From an uncultured Latescibacterota bacterium (GTDB lineage: Bacteria; Latescibacterota; UBA2968), in the NCBI GenBank assembly GCA_951812755.1, contig OX638329.1:1163339-1227338 (forward strand): DNA of 64,000 nt, read 5' to 3'. Position numbers and translations under genes: made by a program. Numbering within the stretch: position 1 is the first letter of the stretch; each line of letters opens with the position of its first letter. This document shows, piece after piece, positions 43,173 to 53,100 of this stretch. The notes below the pieces were generated by a model, which was given only the letters and a program-made list of their open reading frames with translations, made no database searches and had not been told where the DNA came from.

Positions 43173-44861
43173 ATGGACATGCTATTTCAGGGAGCTTCAA
43201 TGGCAACGAACATTATCATCTATCTGGCAGTTGCCATTGCCCTTATTACGTTTGGAATCGGGTGGTTTTTTGGCACCCGCATTCGAGATCGAAAAATGCG
43301 AGATATTGAGCAACAGGCAGAGAAACGCGCAATCAAACTCGCGGAAAAGGAAGACCGAAATCGCAAGGCTACTTTTTTAGAACTTAAAAATCGCTGGTAT
43401 GAAGAGAAGGCCGAAATTGAAAAGTCTTTTGATCAAAAACAGCGTGTCTTCGATCGCCGAAACGACGAACTACACGAACAAGAGAACCGCCTCACAAAAC
43501 AGGCCGAAGTCGCAAGCCAACGCGAAAAAACCTTAACCCGGCGGGAACAAGAAGGAAGTCAAAAAGCCGTCCGTTTGGAGAAACGAGAACTGGAACTGAC
43601 CGATATTCTCGATCAGCAACGGGCGCAATTGGAGCGCATTTCGGGCATGAATGCCGATCGCGCCCGCGAGATGCTGCTCGAAAATATCCGAAATTCACTG
43701 CGGCAGACAGCCACAAATATCGGCCGAGAAATTATCGATCACGCCAGAGAACGAGCCCATCGCGAGGCTAAGAAAATTCTGGCACAGGCAATAGAACGCT
43801 GTTCCACCGATCAAACCGTTCAGTCATCCATATCGGTTGTCACATTGCCCGATGATCATATTAAAGGGCGGATTGTCGGCAAAGAGGGGCGCAATATCAT
43901 TGCTTTTGAAGCTGCCACAGGAGTGAAAGTCATTGTAAATGATACACCCGAGGCGGTTGTCTTGTCCAGCTTTGATCCGGTCAAGCGCGATGTGGCGCGT
44001 CTGTCTATGGAGCAATTGGTGCGCGATGGTCGCATCAATCCAAGCCGCGTTGAAGCAGTTGTTGCCAACTGCGAAAAAAAGATCTATTCGCTCATTGCAG
44101 ATGAAGGCCGTCGGGCAGTGCGCGAATTGGGCATTGATTCATTGCATCCAGAACTGGTCAAACTGGTCGGTAAGCTCAAGTATCGCACAAGTTATGGGCA
44201 AAGCGTTTTGGGGCATTCCAAAGAAGTGGCTTTTCTGGCCGGTGCAATGGCAGCAGAATTGAGCATGGATGAAAAACTCGCGCGGCGATGTGGGCTGTTG
44301 CACGATATTGGCAAAGCCGTGGACCAGGAACTCGAAGGAAAACACACCGATATTGGCGCGCATCTGGCTGGCAAATACGGCGAGGGCCCAGAGGTCATCA
44401 ACGGCATTTTTTATCACCATGGCGAGGCAGAAGCTTCCACCCCGCTTTCGTTTTTGGTCAAAGCCGCCGATGCGATTTCTTCATCGCGGCCCGGTGCTCG
44501 GCGCGATGATGCCGAGGGATATATCAAACGGGTGCGCGATTTAGAGGAGGTAGCGCAATCTTTCGATGGCGTGCGCGATGCTTATGCCATCAATGCAGGA
44601 CGCGAAGTGCGCGTGCTGGTCAATGCCGGGCACGTGAACGACGAACAGGCCAAAGATCTGTCCTTTGCGATTGCCGAACGCATTCGCGAAGAAATGACCT
44701 ATCCAGGCGAGGTTCAAATCACGGTAATTAGACAAACAATTGCCACAAATTGGGCTGGCCGCTCTGGCAAACGCATCTCGCGCAGCCGAGGACGACGCTA
44801 CGGGCGACGCGGGCGCAATAGCAATTACCGCTCGGGAACTTCTACACAGGCCAGCGCGTAA
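43173..44861 (+). CDS. rny: ribonuclease Y with basic C-terminal tail
   Basis: A 562-residue endoribonuclease involved in mRNA turnover. Order: N-terminal membrane anchor (IIIYLAVAIALITFGIGWFFG, about 14-34), a long charged coiled coil (about 35-225), the KH domain (DDHIKGRIVGKEGRNIIAFEAATG, about 228-251) and the HD domain with LLHDIGKAVD (H376, D377). AGGAGG lies 5 nt before the chosen ATG. The typical protein ends near YPGEVQITVIRQT; here about 38 extra residues follow, rich in Arg/Ser/Gly (GRSGKRISRSRGRRYGRRGR). The NifU-like gene starts 4 nt after its stop. Confidence 0.93.
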   Translation: MDMLFQGASMATNIIIYLAVAIALITFGIGWFFGTRIRDRKMRDIEQQAEKRAIKLAEKEDRNRKATFLELKNRWYEEKAEIEKSFDQKQRVFDRRNDELHEQENRLTKQAEVASQREKTLTRREQEGSQKAVRLEKRELELTDILDQQRAQLERISGMNADRAREMLLENIRNSLRQTATNIGREIIDHARERAHREAKKILAQAIERCSTDQTVQSSISVVTLPDDHIKGRIVGKEGRNIIAFEAATGVKVIVNDTPEAVVLSSFDPVKRDVARLSMEQLVRDGRINPSRVEAVVANCEKKIYSLIADEGRRAVRELGIDSLHPELVKLVGKLKYRTSYGQSVLGHSKEVAFLAGAMAAELSMDEKLARRCGLLHDIGKAVDQELEGKHTDIGAHLAGKYGEGPEVINGIFYHHGEAEASTPLSFLVKAADAISSSRPGARRDDAEGYIKRVRDLEEVAQSFDGVRDAYAINAGREVRVLVNAGHVNDEQAKDLSFAIAERIREEMTYPGEVQITVIRQTIATNWAGRSGKRISRSRGRRYGRRGRNSNYRSGTSTQASA

Positions 44862-44865
44862 TCCC

Positions 44866-45240
44866 ATGTCTGACGGTTATTCCACAATTGTGCGGGATCA
44901 CTTTGAACATCCCAGAAATGTCGGCGTATTGGACACCCCCGATGCAATTGGATTTGCCGAAAATCCAGCTTCGGGTGCGACCCTATCCCTGCATCTTGCC
45001 ATCAAAGATGGCATTATTGACCGCGCTCTTTTCCGCGCGCAGGGATGTGCTGCAACCATTGCTTCGGGATCTGTGCTCACGGAATGGGTGAATGGCAAGA
45101 CGCCCCATCAAGCTTGTAAAATCGCTCGTGCCGATATCGAGACCGCGCTTGGCGGCTTGCCCCCCACGCGAAAACACGCCGCTGATCTGGCGGTAGATGT
45201 GATTCACAATGCACTTGGCAAACTGGCTCGTCAGACCTGA
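44866..45240 (+). CDS. NifU/IscU-like protein lacking two scaffold cysteines
   Basis: A 124-residue protein of the NifU N-terminal/IscU scaffold family. The ATG at 44866 follows the rny stop by 4 nt. Alignment landmarks are HFEHPRNVGVL, FRAQGCAATIASGSVLTEWVNGKT and KHAADLAVDVIHNALG. The canonical NPxCGD block reads NPASGA and the third cysteine block (HCSxLA) reads HAADLA, so only one of the three cluster-binding cysteines (in GCAA) remains. It is therefore unlikely to assemble clusters like IscU. The AAxDLAxxxI region is otherwise normal. Its role could be regulatory or vestigial. Confidence 0.82.
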   Translation: MSDGYSTIVRDHFEHPRNVGVLDTPDAIGFAENPASGATLSLHLAIKDGIIDRALFRAQGCAATIASGSVLTEWVNGKTPHQACKIARADIETALGGLPPTRKHAADLAVDVIHNALGKLARQT

Positions 45241-45248
45241 GAATCACG

Positions 45249-45282
45249 GGGCAGGGCATTGTTGTGTCCTGCCCTCTATTTT
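45249..45282 (+). terminator. terminator between NifU-like gene and queG
   Basis: GGGCAGG (45249-45255) pairs with CCTGCCC (45268-45274), followed by TCTATTTT. It lies 8 nt after the NifU-like stop and ends before the GGGAG ribosome-binding site of queG. Confidence 0.6.
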
Positions 45283-45294
45283 GGGAGTGCCTGC

Positions 45295-46416
45295 ATGACC
45301 CATCGGATTAAGAACGCGGCGCGGCGTTTGGGATTTAATCCCGTGGGAATTGCATCCGTAGATCCTCCGCAACACTGGGCGTTTTATCAAAAGTGGTTGG
45401 GGATGGGCTACGCGGGCGAAATGGGGTATTTGGCGCGCAATCTGGATCGGCGGTCAGATATACGCCAAATCCTTCCAGATGCAAAATCAGTACTGTGCGT
45501 GGGTCTCAATTACCAACCCCATTCCGATGGGTCTGAAAATGGCGGTGCGCCTGAGGGGCAAATTGCACGTTATGCGCGTGGCGATGATTATCACATCGTC
45601 ATGAAGGACCGCTTATTTGAATTGCTGGCCGAAATTCAAAAAATAGAGCCCTCTGCTGAGGGACGGGTCTATGTAGATACCGGACCTGTTCTGGAGCGCG
45701 ATTTCGCCGCCCGGGCCGGGCTGGGCTGGTTTGGAAAACACACTTGCTTGATTGACAAAGGCCGCGGGTCCTGGTTTTTTTTAGGCGAGATTATTCTGAA
45801 TCTCGATCTAAAAGTCGATCGCCCGCAACCCGATCACTGCGGCACCTGTACGCAGTGCCTGGATGCGTGTCCAACAGATGCTATTCCAGAACCTTATGTC
45901 GTGGATTCGCGGCGGTGTATTTCCTATTTGACCATTGAATTGAAAGGCGCTATTCCGCGGGATTTGAGATCGGATATGGGCAACTGGGTTTTTGGATGTG
46001 ATATCTGCCAGGAAGTATGCCCCTGGAATCGCAAACACGCAAAGCCAACCTCTGAAAATGCTTTTCAAGCACGCGAGGGTTTGAATGCGCCCGCGCTGAC
46101 CGACTTGCTGTACATGGATCAAGAGGCTTTCTCAAAGCGATTCAAAAACAGCCCGATAAAACGCGCCAAACGGCGTGGATTATTGCGCAATGTTGCCGTG
46201 GCACTGGGCAATGTGGGAAGCAAATCCGAAGTTCCCGCCCTATCAGATGCCCTGAAAGATAACGAGCCGCTCGTGCGACAACACGCGGCCTGGGCACTGG
46301 GCAAAATTGGGGGCGGACGGGCGAGACGGGAACTTGACAAAGCACTGTTGTGTGAACGCGATGCAGAAGTAATAGCAGAGATTCGTTTGGCAATGAAAAA
46401 AATAAAAAGGAAATGA
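45295..46416 (+). CDS. queG: epoxyqueuosine reductase
   Basis: A 373-residue cobalamin-dependent enzyme that reduces epoxyqueuosine to queuosine in tRNA. The ATG at 45295 has GGGAG 6-8 nt upstream. The two 4Fe-4S motifs are CGTCTQCLDACP (from C182) and CDICQEVCPWN. Family blocks AARAGLGWFGKHTCLI and VDSRRCISYLTIELKGAIP are present, and the C-terminus has a HEAT-like repeat (LSDALKDNEPLVRQHAAWALGKIGG). It overlaps miaB by 4 nt, so two tRNA-modification enzymes are co-expressed. Confidence 0.94.
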   Translation: MTHRIKNAARRLGFNPVGIASVDPPQHWAFYQKWLGMGYAGEMGYLARNLDRRSDIRQILPDAKSVLCVGLNYQPHSDGSENGGAPEGQIARYARGDDYHIVMKDRLFELLAEIQKIEPSAEGRVYVDTGPVLERDFAARAGLGWFGKHTCLIDKGRGSWFFLGEIILNLDLKVDRPQPDHCGTCTQCLDACPTDAIPEPYVVDSRRCISYLTIELKGAIPRDLRSDMGNWVFGCDICQEVCPWNRKHAKPTSENAFQAREGLNAPALTDLLYMDQEAFSKRFKNSPIKRAKRRGLLRNVAVALGNVGSKSEVPALSDALKDNEPLVRQHAAWALGKIGGGRARRELDKALLCERDAEVIAEIRLAMKKIKRK

Positions 46417-47798
46417 ACGTGAGCGCATTGCTCGATATTGAATTAGACAGCCGCGCTGTACAAACCGAACCCGAGATACCTGTCGCGTCCGTGTCTGGAC
46501 AAAAGATTTTTATTGAGACGTACGGTTGCCAGATGAATGTATCGGATACGGAACTGATGCTGGGCATTTTAAAGCAATCGGGTTATACCTTTGCTCCTCG
46601 TCCAGAAGATGCCGATGTTATCGTGCTGAATACCTGCGCGATACGCGAACACGCCGAAGAGCGAATAAGGGGCAGATTGGGGCAATTGCGCAGGCTGAAA
46701 TATCAGCGTCCAGACCTGATTATGGGGGTATCGGGATGCATGGCCAAACACGTTTCAGAGTCCCTGATGAACGACGCGCCATACGTCGATCTCGTCGTGG
46801 GACCAGATTCGTATCGGCGACTCCCCGAACTCATTGCCGAAGCGCGTGGTGATTCGGCTCTGGATGTGCGTTTGGATCGCGGCGAATATTATATGGATAT
46901 CGATCCTTTGCGCGAAGAGGGCAGCAATGCCTGGATCACCATTATGCGCGGATGCGATAAGTTTTGCACATTCTGCATTGTGCCCTACGTACGCGGCAGA
47001 GAGCGCAGCGTACCGGCGCGCGAAATTGTCAGACAGGCTCGTGCCGCCGCCAATGCGGGTTTTCGAGAAGTCACCTTATTGGGCCAAACCGTCAATTCTT
47101 ATCGCGATAGCACCTGCGATTTTGCCGATCTGCTTTCGATGATTGCGCGCATAGACGGCATTTCCCGCATTCGCTTTACCTCACCCCATCCGAGTGATTT
47201 CTCTGAAAAATTCATTGAAACGATGGCGCGCGAAAAGAAAATTTGTCGCTTTATTCATTTACCCGTGCAGTCGGGATCAGACCGCGTTCTAAAAGCGATG
47301 AAGCGCAGCTATACCGTCGAAGAATATCTCGCACTGGTCGATGATTTGCGCAACGCAATACCGGATCTGTGTTTGAGTACGGATATCATCGCTGGCTTTT
47401 CCGGCGAAACGCAAACTGACTTCGAGGCCACGCTGGCATTGATGGCGCAAGTGCGTTATGATTCCGCATTTATGTTTAAGTATTCTGCACGTAAAGGCAC
47501 GGTCGCTTTCCGCGAGATGCCCGATACGGTACCAGAAGAGGAAAAGGCACAAAGGCTCGAAACTATTATTGCACAACAAAACCGCATTTCTGGAGAAATC
47601 AATGCGACTTATATCGGTCGTACTCTTGAGGTCCTGGTGCAAGGAGATGCCCGCAAAGGCGAGGGATTGGCCGTGGGAAAATCCGATGGTTTCAAGACGG
47701 TCGTATTTCCCCGCGAGGGCGTCGCAAACAACGCGCTCACCGATGTCGAGATTACCCAAACGACTTTGCGCACACTGACTGGGCGAAAAGTGCAATGA
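46413..47798 (+). CDS. miaB: tRNA-2-methylthio-N6-dimethylallyladenosine synthase
   Basis: A 461-residue radical-SAM methylthiotransferase acting on i6A37 of tRNA. The N-terminal cluster uses cysteines in ETYGCQMN, LNTCAIR and VSGCMA. The radical-SAM motif is CDKFCTFC (C181, C185, C188) followed by IVPYVRGRERS, and a C-terminal TRAM domain ends the protein (GRTLEVLVQG...GRKVQ). It overlaps queG and lipA by 4 nt each. YgfZ, encoded at 36658, is known to support MiaB in other bacteria. Confidence 0.96.
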   Translation: MNVSALLDIELDSRAVQTEPEIPVASVSGQKIFIETYGCQMNVSDTELMLGILKQSGYTFAPRPEDADVIVLNTCAIREHAEERIRGRLGQLRRLKYQRPDLIMGVSGCMAKHVSESLMNDAPYVDLVVGPDSYRRLPELIAEARGDSALDVRLDRGEYYMDIDPLREEGSNAWITIMRGCDKFCTFCIVPYVRGRERSVPAREIVRQARAAANAGFREVTLLGQTVNSYRDSTCDFADLLSMIARIDGISRIRFTSPHPSDFSEKFIETMAREKKICRFIHLPVQSGSDRVLKAMKRSYTVEEYLALVDDLRNAIPDLCLSTDIIAGFSGETQTDFEATLALMAQVRYDSAFMFKYSARKGTVAFREMPDTVPEEEKAQRLETIIAQQNRISGEINATYIGRTLEVLVQGDARKGEGLAVGKSDGFKTVVFPREGVANNALTDVEITQTTLRTLTGRKVQ

Positions 47799-48679
47799 AT
47801 GACCTGATGGATATAAAAACACCTTCTGTGCGCCGAAGGCGATTGCCCAAATGGTTTCGCGTGCCAGCCCCAGGCAGTGAGGGATACCGCACGTTGAAAA
47901 ATTTGATGCGCGGGTTAAATCTCCATACAGTCTGCGAAAGTGCGCGTTGTCCCAATATCGGCGAATGCTGGAATTCGGGCACCGCAACATTTATGATTTT
48001 GGGAGATGTGTGTACGCGGAGTTGTGGCTTTTGCGCGGTGAAAACCGGACGTCCAGAGGGCCTTGATACAGAAGAACCCGAACGGGTCGCCAAAGCTGTG
48101 CAGACAATGGGACTGCGGCATGCAGTGGTCACGTCGGTCAATCGCGATGAACTCCCAGACGGGGGGGCGCGCATTTTTGCCGAGACGATATATGCGATTC
48201 GGCGGTTGTGCAGACACACAAAGGTCGAAGTCTTAATCCCGGATTTTCAGGGCAATTGGCAGGCATTGCGCGCGGTTATAGAAGCAGCACCCGATATCTT
48301 AAACCACAATGTCGAAACCGTACCGCGCCTGTATAAAACCATGCGCCCCCAGGCAAAATACGACAGGTCGTTGGTACTTTTGAAACGGGCCAAAGCGATG
48401 GGGCGCGGTATGCCCACAAAGTCGGGTATTATGGTCGGCGCTGGCGAAACCTCAGACGAGGTCCGCCAGACGATTCGAGATATCGCAGATTGCAAAACCG
48501 ATATTCTCACGATAGGCCAATATCTGCAACCGTCTGCCCGACACGTCCCTGTGGGGCGCTTTTACCATCCCGATGAATTTTTGGATCTCAAACAATTCGC
48601 GCTCACGCTGGGTTTTCAGCATGTCGAATCCGGCCCACTGGTGCGCAGTTCCTACCACGCTGCAGATCAAGTGGCTTGA
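47795..48679 (+). CDS. lipA: lipoyl synthase
   Basis: A 294-residue radical-SAM enzyme inserting two sulfurs into octanoyl groups on lipoyl domains. The auxiliary cluster cysteines are C47, C52 and C58 (CESARCPNIGEC), the radical-SAM cysteines C73, C77 and C80 (CTRSCGFC), and the C-terminal RSSYHA motif supplies the Ser ligand. It overlaps miaB by 4 nt and closes the queG-miaB-lipA operon. No lipB follows. Confidence 0.97.
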   Translation: MNDLMDIKTPSVRRRRLPKWFRVPAPGSEGYRTLKNLMRGLNLHTVCESARCPNIGECWNSGTATFMILGDVCTRSCGFCAVKTGRPEGLDTEEPERVAKAVQTMGLRHAVVTSVNRDELPDGGARIFAETIYAIRRLCRHTKVEVLIPDFQGNWQALRAVIEAAPDILNHNVETVPRLYKTMRPQAKYDRSLVLLKRAKAMGRGMPTKSGIMVGAGETSDEVRQTIRDIADCKTDILTIGQYLQPSARHVPVGRFYHPDEFLDLKQFALTLGFQHVESGPLVRSSYHAADQVA

Positions 48680-48685
48680 TAACGC

Positions 48686-48714
48686 TTGATTCCATTCTCT
48701 CAACTCTTTATACT
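48686..48714 (+). promoter_or_regulatory. candidate promoter for the GWxTD-oxidoreductase pair
   Basis: TTGATT (48686-48691), a 17-nt spacer and TATACT (48709-48714) lie 50 nt before the GWxTD start at 48765, which has GGAGG just upstream. Confidence 0.55.
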
Positions 48715-48764
48715 GTCTTAAATTCCAGCCGGGGAATTGTCGTATATACACCTGGAGGATCGTC

Positions 48765-50138
48765 ATGCGTTCCATAAAATGGTATGTTGCAATAGCTGCC
48801 ACCTGTTTCTGGGCAACGGCATACGGGCAAGAGGATGCGCCAATATATCGGGATATGCCTTTGCACTCAAAGGGTGAGTTGCGCGTTTTTGCCGAAACTG
48901 CCTCATTTCGGGGGCCTCAAAATCTCACGCGTCTGGAAGTCTATACATTAATCGATGCGCGACAATTGCAGTTTGTACCCGAAGACGGCAAATACATTTC
49001 ACAAATTGACTTTGAGCTTTCTCTGCAAGATTCCGCGGGAAATCCCATGGTGCAAGAGTTGTGGACGCGAAATGTTTCAGTGGCAAATATCCGAGAATTG
49101 AAACAGGATGGCGCGCTGGTGCGCGATATCATCGCACTTGATATCGCGCCGGCTCCCTACAAAATGACGCTGAAAGCCGAAGATATTTACGGAGATATTT
49201 CAGGCACTTGTGAAGGGAATATGCGCGTGCGTCATTTTGAGGGCACAGAGTTGGTCGTGAGCGATTTGGTTTTCGCTTCGGAATTAAAAAAAGCCGAATC
49301 TGCCGGGCGTTTTGTCAAAAATGGATGGCGCGTCGTGCCCAATACCACGCGGTTTTTCCGCGCGGGCAAGCCGATTCAGATCTACTTTGAGGTTTACAAT
49401 TTTAAACTCATGCCCAACAATCCCAATGATTCATTTGTCCTGGGATACAGTCTGATCGACACCGCCGATGTCGTTGTCAAATCGTATCCGGCAAAGCGAC
49501 TGATCAAGCCCGGCGAAAGCGTAGTAAAAACAGAAACTTTGGAAACAGAAGGATTATCGGGTGGCGCATACGATTTGCAGGTCGAATTATTTGACCGCGG
49601 CACGCGCGAACACCTTCGCCACAAACGCACAGTCTTTCTCCTTTCGGATGAAAACGAAAATCCACAATTGACAGAAGCACAACAGGAGCAATTGCGATAT
49701 TTTCAAACCATTCATCACGTTGCATCTGAAAAAGATCTCTCTATTTACGAGTCTTTGCCAACACAGGCGTCAAAAATGAAATTCCTCCGGACATTTTGGA
49801 AAAAACTGGATCCGACCCCAAATACGCCCTTAAATGAACGGCTTCGAGATCATATAAATCGCATGAAATACTCCGACGATACGTTTACGTCACAACCTGG
49901 TAAACGGGGGTCAAATACAGACAAAGGACGTGTTTATGTCAAATACGGGCCGCCCAGCGAGCGCGACTATACCACATCAGCTGCTATAGGAAAAGCCATA
50001 GATACCTGGACTTACGAAAAGTCGGGGCGATATATTTTTGTATTTTTTGATCGCCGAGGAACCGGCGTTTACGAATTGGTACATTCGACCATGTCGGGTG
50101 AAATCTACAACCCCGATTGGCAAAGCACAGCATTTTAA
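48765..50138 (+). CDS. GWxTD domain-containing exported protein
   Basis: A 457-residue paralogue of the protein at 5148-6512. It has a signal peptide (WYVAIAATCFWATAYGQ) and the same order: a beta-rich N-terminal region, the block FVKNGWRVVPNTTRFFRAGKPI near 183, then FWKKLDPTPNTPLNE near 344, and TDKGRVYVKYGPPSERDY near 384-401. The GWxTD Trp is replaced by Ser (RGSNTDKG). It ends YELVHSTMSGEIYNPDW, almost the same as the paralogue's HSTMPGELYNPNW. Function is unknown. It is 9 nt upstream of the large oxidoreductase gene, so the two are co-transcribed. Confidence 0.82.
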   Translation: MRSIKWYVAIAATCFWATAYGQEDAPIYRDMPLHSKGELRVFAETASFRGPQNLTRLEVYTLIDARQLQFVPEDGKYISQIDFELSLQDSAGNPMVQELWTRNVSVANIRELKQDGALVRDIIALDIAPAPYKMTLKAEDIYGDISGTCEGNMRVRHFEGTELVVSDLVFASELKKAESAGRFVKNGWRVVPNTTRFFRAGKPIQIYFEVYNFKLMPNNPNDSFVLGYSLIDTADVVVKSYPAKRLIKPGESVVKTETLETEGLSGGAYDLQVELFDRGTREHLRHKRTVFLLSDENENPQLTEAQQEQLRYFQTIHHVASEKDLSIYESLPTQASKMKFLRTFWKKLDPTPNTPLNERLRDHINRMKYSDDTFTSQPGKRGSNTDKGRVYVKYGPPSERDYTTSAAIGKAIDTWTYEKSGRYIFVFFDRRGTGVYELVHSTMSGEIYNPDWQSTAF

Positions 50139-50147
50139 AGGATATCG

Positions 50148-53100
50148 ATGGATCCTCGATTTACTATAGAAAAAGGCTCGGGCATTTTTACGGGCAATGA
50201 ATTGATCGTCAAGGGTTGCCTCGAAGGCGGCATGGGATTAATGACGGGATACCCCGGCTCACCCGTGGCAGAAGTATTTGATGCAGCGGAACGCATCCGC
50301 GAGTTGTTGGTGGAAAAGGGCGTGGTGGTGCAAATTGCCAACAACGAAGCCCTGGGAGCTGCGCGTCTCAATGGGGCGCAGATGGAATCTATTCGCGCCA
50401 TCGCGGTAATGAAAAGCGTGGGCGTGCATGTCGCTTCAGACGCGCTGGCACTGGGCAATATGGCCGGAACGGGTGAGGGCGCTGCTGCTGTTGCTGTATT
50501 TGGCGATGATACGTGGTCTGAGGGTACACAAGTGCCCGCTGATTCTCGCTTTATCGCCAAACATCTGTACATGCCCATATTCGAACCCAGCACCTTTCAG
50601 GAAATGAAAGACTGGATCAAAGTCGCCTTTGAGTTGTCGGAAAAAACCCGGCTTTATATCGCCTATCTCGTGACGTCCAATCAGGCAGATGGCGGGGGCA
50701 CAGTCGAGTTACACGCAAACCAATTTCCCGAAAAAACATTTAACCACCCCATCCGCCTGGATCCACAGACGATTTCTCCAGATGATCGAGTGATCATTCC
50801 ACCACATACAGTGATAAAGGAAAAGGAGGTCCTCGAGCAGCGTTTTCCAAAGCTGCTCACCCTCGCAAAAGAATACGGGCTGAATCGGATCTTATATCGG
50901 CCAGACTCTGGCAAAAAGCGGATCGGCTTTGTCACCAGCAGTTTGGCCTATTGTTATTTGGAACACGCGCTCAATATGGTTGGATTGGGGGGCAGCATTC
51001 CCATTTTGAAATACGGGATTACCTATCCGATTGATTCGGAAATTTTGCGCGAATTTACAAATATTGTCGATGAAATTTACGTGGTAGAAGAAAAACGCGG
51101 TTTTCTGGAAGAACAAATTGCCGCTGCTTTGCAAAACATGTATCAGGCTGGCAAAACAAATGCGTTTCGGATATGGGGCAAACGCTTTCCCGATGGATGT
51201 GGTTTTCCCGACAGTTGTGGCCTGAATCCGAGCATCACACTCAATGTGCTGGCCCCAGTTTTGAAATCGCTCGACGATCCCACAATACCCGTAAATGCCG
51301 AGCGCATTGATGCCGTTGTCGCCTTGATGGCTCAGACAGAAACTTATGACCTGAACGCATCGGTCCGCACACCCTCGTTTTGCCCGGGCTGTCCGCACCG
51401 CGATTCTGCCAGCGTGCTGGACAAGATGATCGATGATTTTCAAGATGACAATTATATGCAGCGCAAGCACGGCACAGACCCGATGGATCTGATTTTTCAC
51501 GGGGATATCGGATGTTATTCCCTCTTGAAATACGAGCCATTTAACCGGCTGATGCACAATTTGTCGGGAATGGGACTCGGTGGTGGCACGGGTGCGGGTA
51601 TCGATCCTTTTATCGACAACAAACAACTCGTGTTCATGGGCGATTCGACATTTTTCCACAGTGGGATGGCGGCGATTTCCGATTCGATTAAACACGGGCA
51701 AGATATTACCTATGTCATTTTAGACAATAAAACCACGGCGATGACGGGGCACCAGCCCACACCAGGAGTAGATATTGACCTGATGGGACGCCCGACCTTT
51801 GCCCAGGATATCGAACAGGTCGTGAGCGGTTTGGGAGGCGGCACAAACGGCCCGGTGATGGTCGCCCGCATGAACCCGGCAAATCGGGAGGCGTATCGCG
51901 ATGTCCTGGAACAAGCACTGCTAAAAGACGGCGTCAAAATTGTCATTGCCGACAAAGAGTGTGGTATCACATATCACCGTCGCGTGCGCGCAGAGCAGAT
52001 TCAGACCGTTCGAGAAAAGGGATTTCTCCAGGAAGAAACCCACATCAACATCACCCCAGAAGTCTGCGAATATTGTCTGGAATGCACACAGGCAACCGGA
52101 TGCAGCGGCTTGACCGTAGAAGAAACCCTTCACGGTCCAAAGGTCGCGACCGATCTGTCTTTGTGCGTTGCAGATGAGGCGTGTACAAAGGTCGAAGTTG
52201 CCAATGGCGATAAAACATGTCCCTCTTTTGAACGCCTGACGATTCACCGATCGCGCGCGCCCGAGGTGCAAACCGAATCAATTGATCTATCTAATATTCC
52301 CGAACCCAAATCCCGCGACTTTGACACGGCGTGGTACGCTTATGTGGCCGGCGTAGGTGGCATGGGCATCAATACCATTTCTGCGATTATTGCCGTTGCA
52401 GGCGCGAAACAGGGATATACCGTGCGATTTACAAATAAAAAAGGACTGGCTATTCGCAACGGCGGCGTGTATTCGCACGTCAGTTTTACCAAAGACGAGC
52501 GGGTGATTTCGCAATTGACGCCCTATGGACATGCCGACTTGCTGTTGGGGTTGGATATTCTGGAGGCTGTGCGCGGGTTAGACCCAAATGGAACCGGCCG
52601 CGTGGGCAGCCCACAGCGCACCACAGCCGTTGTGGAGACCGGCAAGCGCGAAACCATTTTGTCGATGATTGGACGAGACGATTTTGATACAGATCATCTG
52701 GAGGATATGTTGCGGCGTTATACCAATGCCGACACGTATTTTGGGATGGACCTCGGTGAAATATCCGAACGGTATCTGGGCAATAAAATCTATGCCAATA
52801 GCATCTTGCTGGGCGCGGCATTTCAACGGGGGGCATTGCCCTTAACACTGGAAAATATCCGGTGGGCGATGAAGCAAAATATCAAATCGAATGAACTGGA
52901 AGCCAATCTCAAAGCATTTGAGATGGGGCGCAAAGCCGCATTGGATCCCGATGCATTTCTCAAACCCAAATCCGTAACCACATACAGTGGACTTATTGAC
53001 GATAAAGCGAAAATTTTGGCGAATACGCGGGGCAAAAAATTGGCCGAGACCTATCGCATCCTCTCTGATACAGTCGCCAACTGGTCACTTTCTGACGCGA

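Noticed and set aside
50892-51701. 269-codon minus-strand frame
   Set aside because: Antisense inside the indolepyruvate oxidoreductase coding region, without family similarity.
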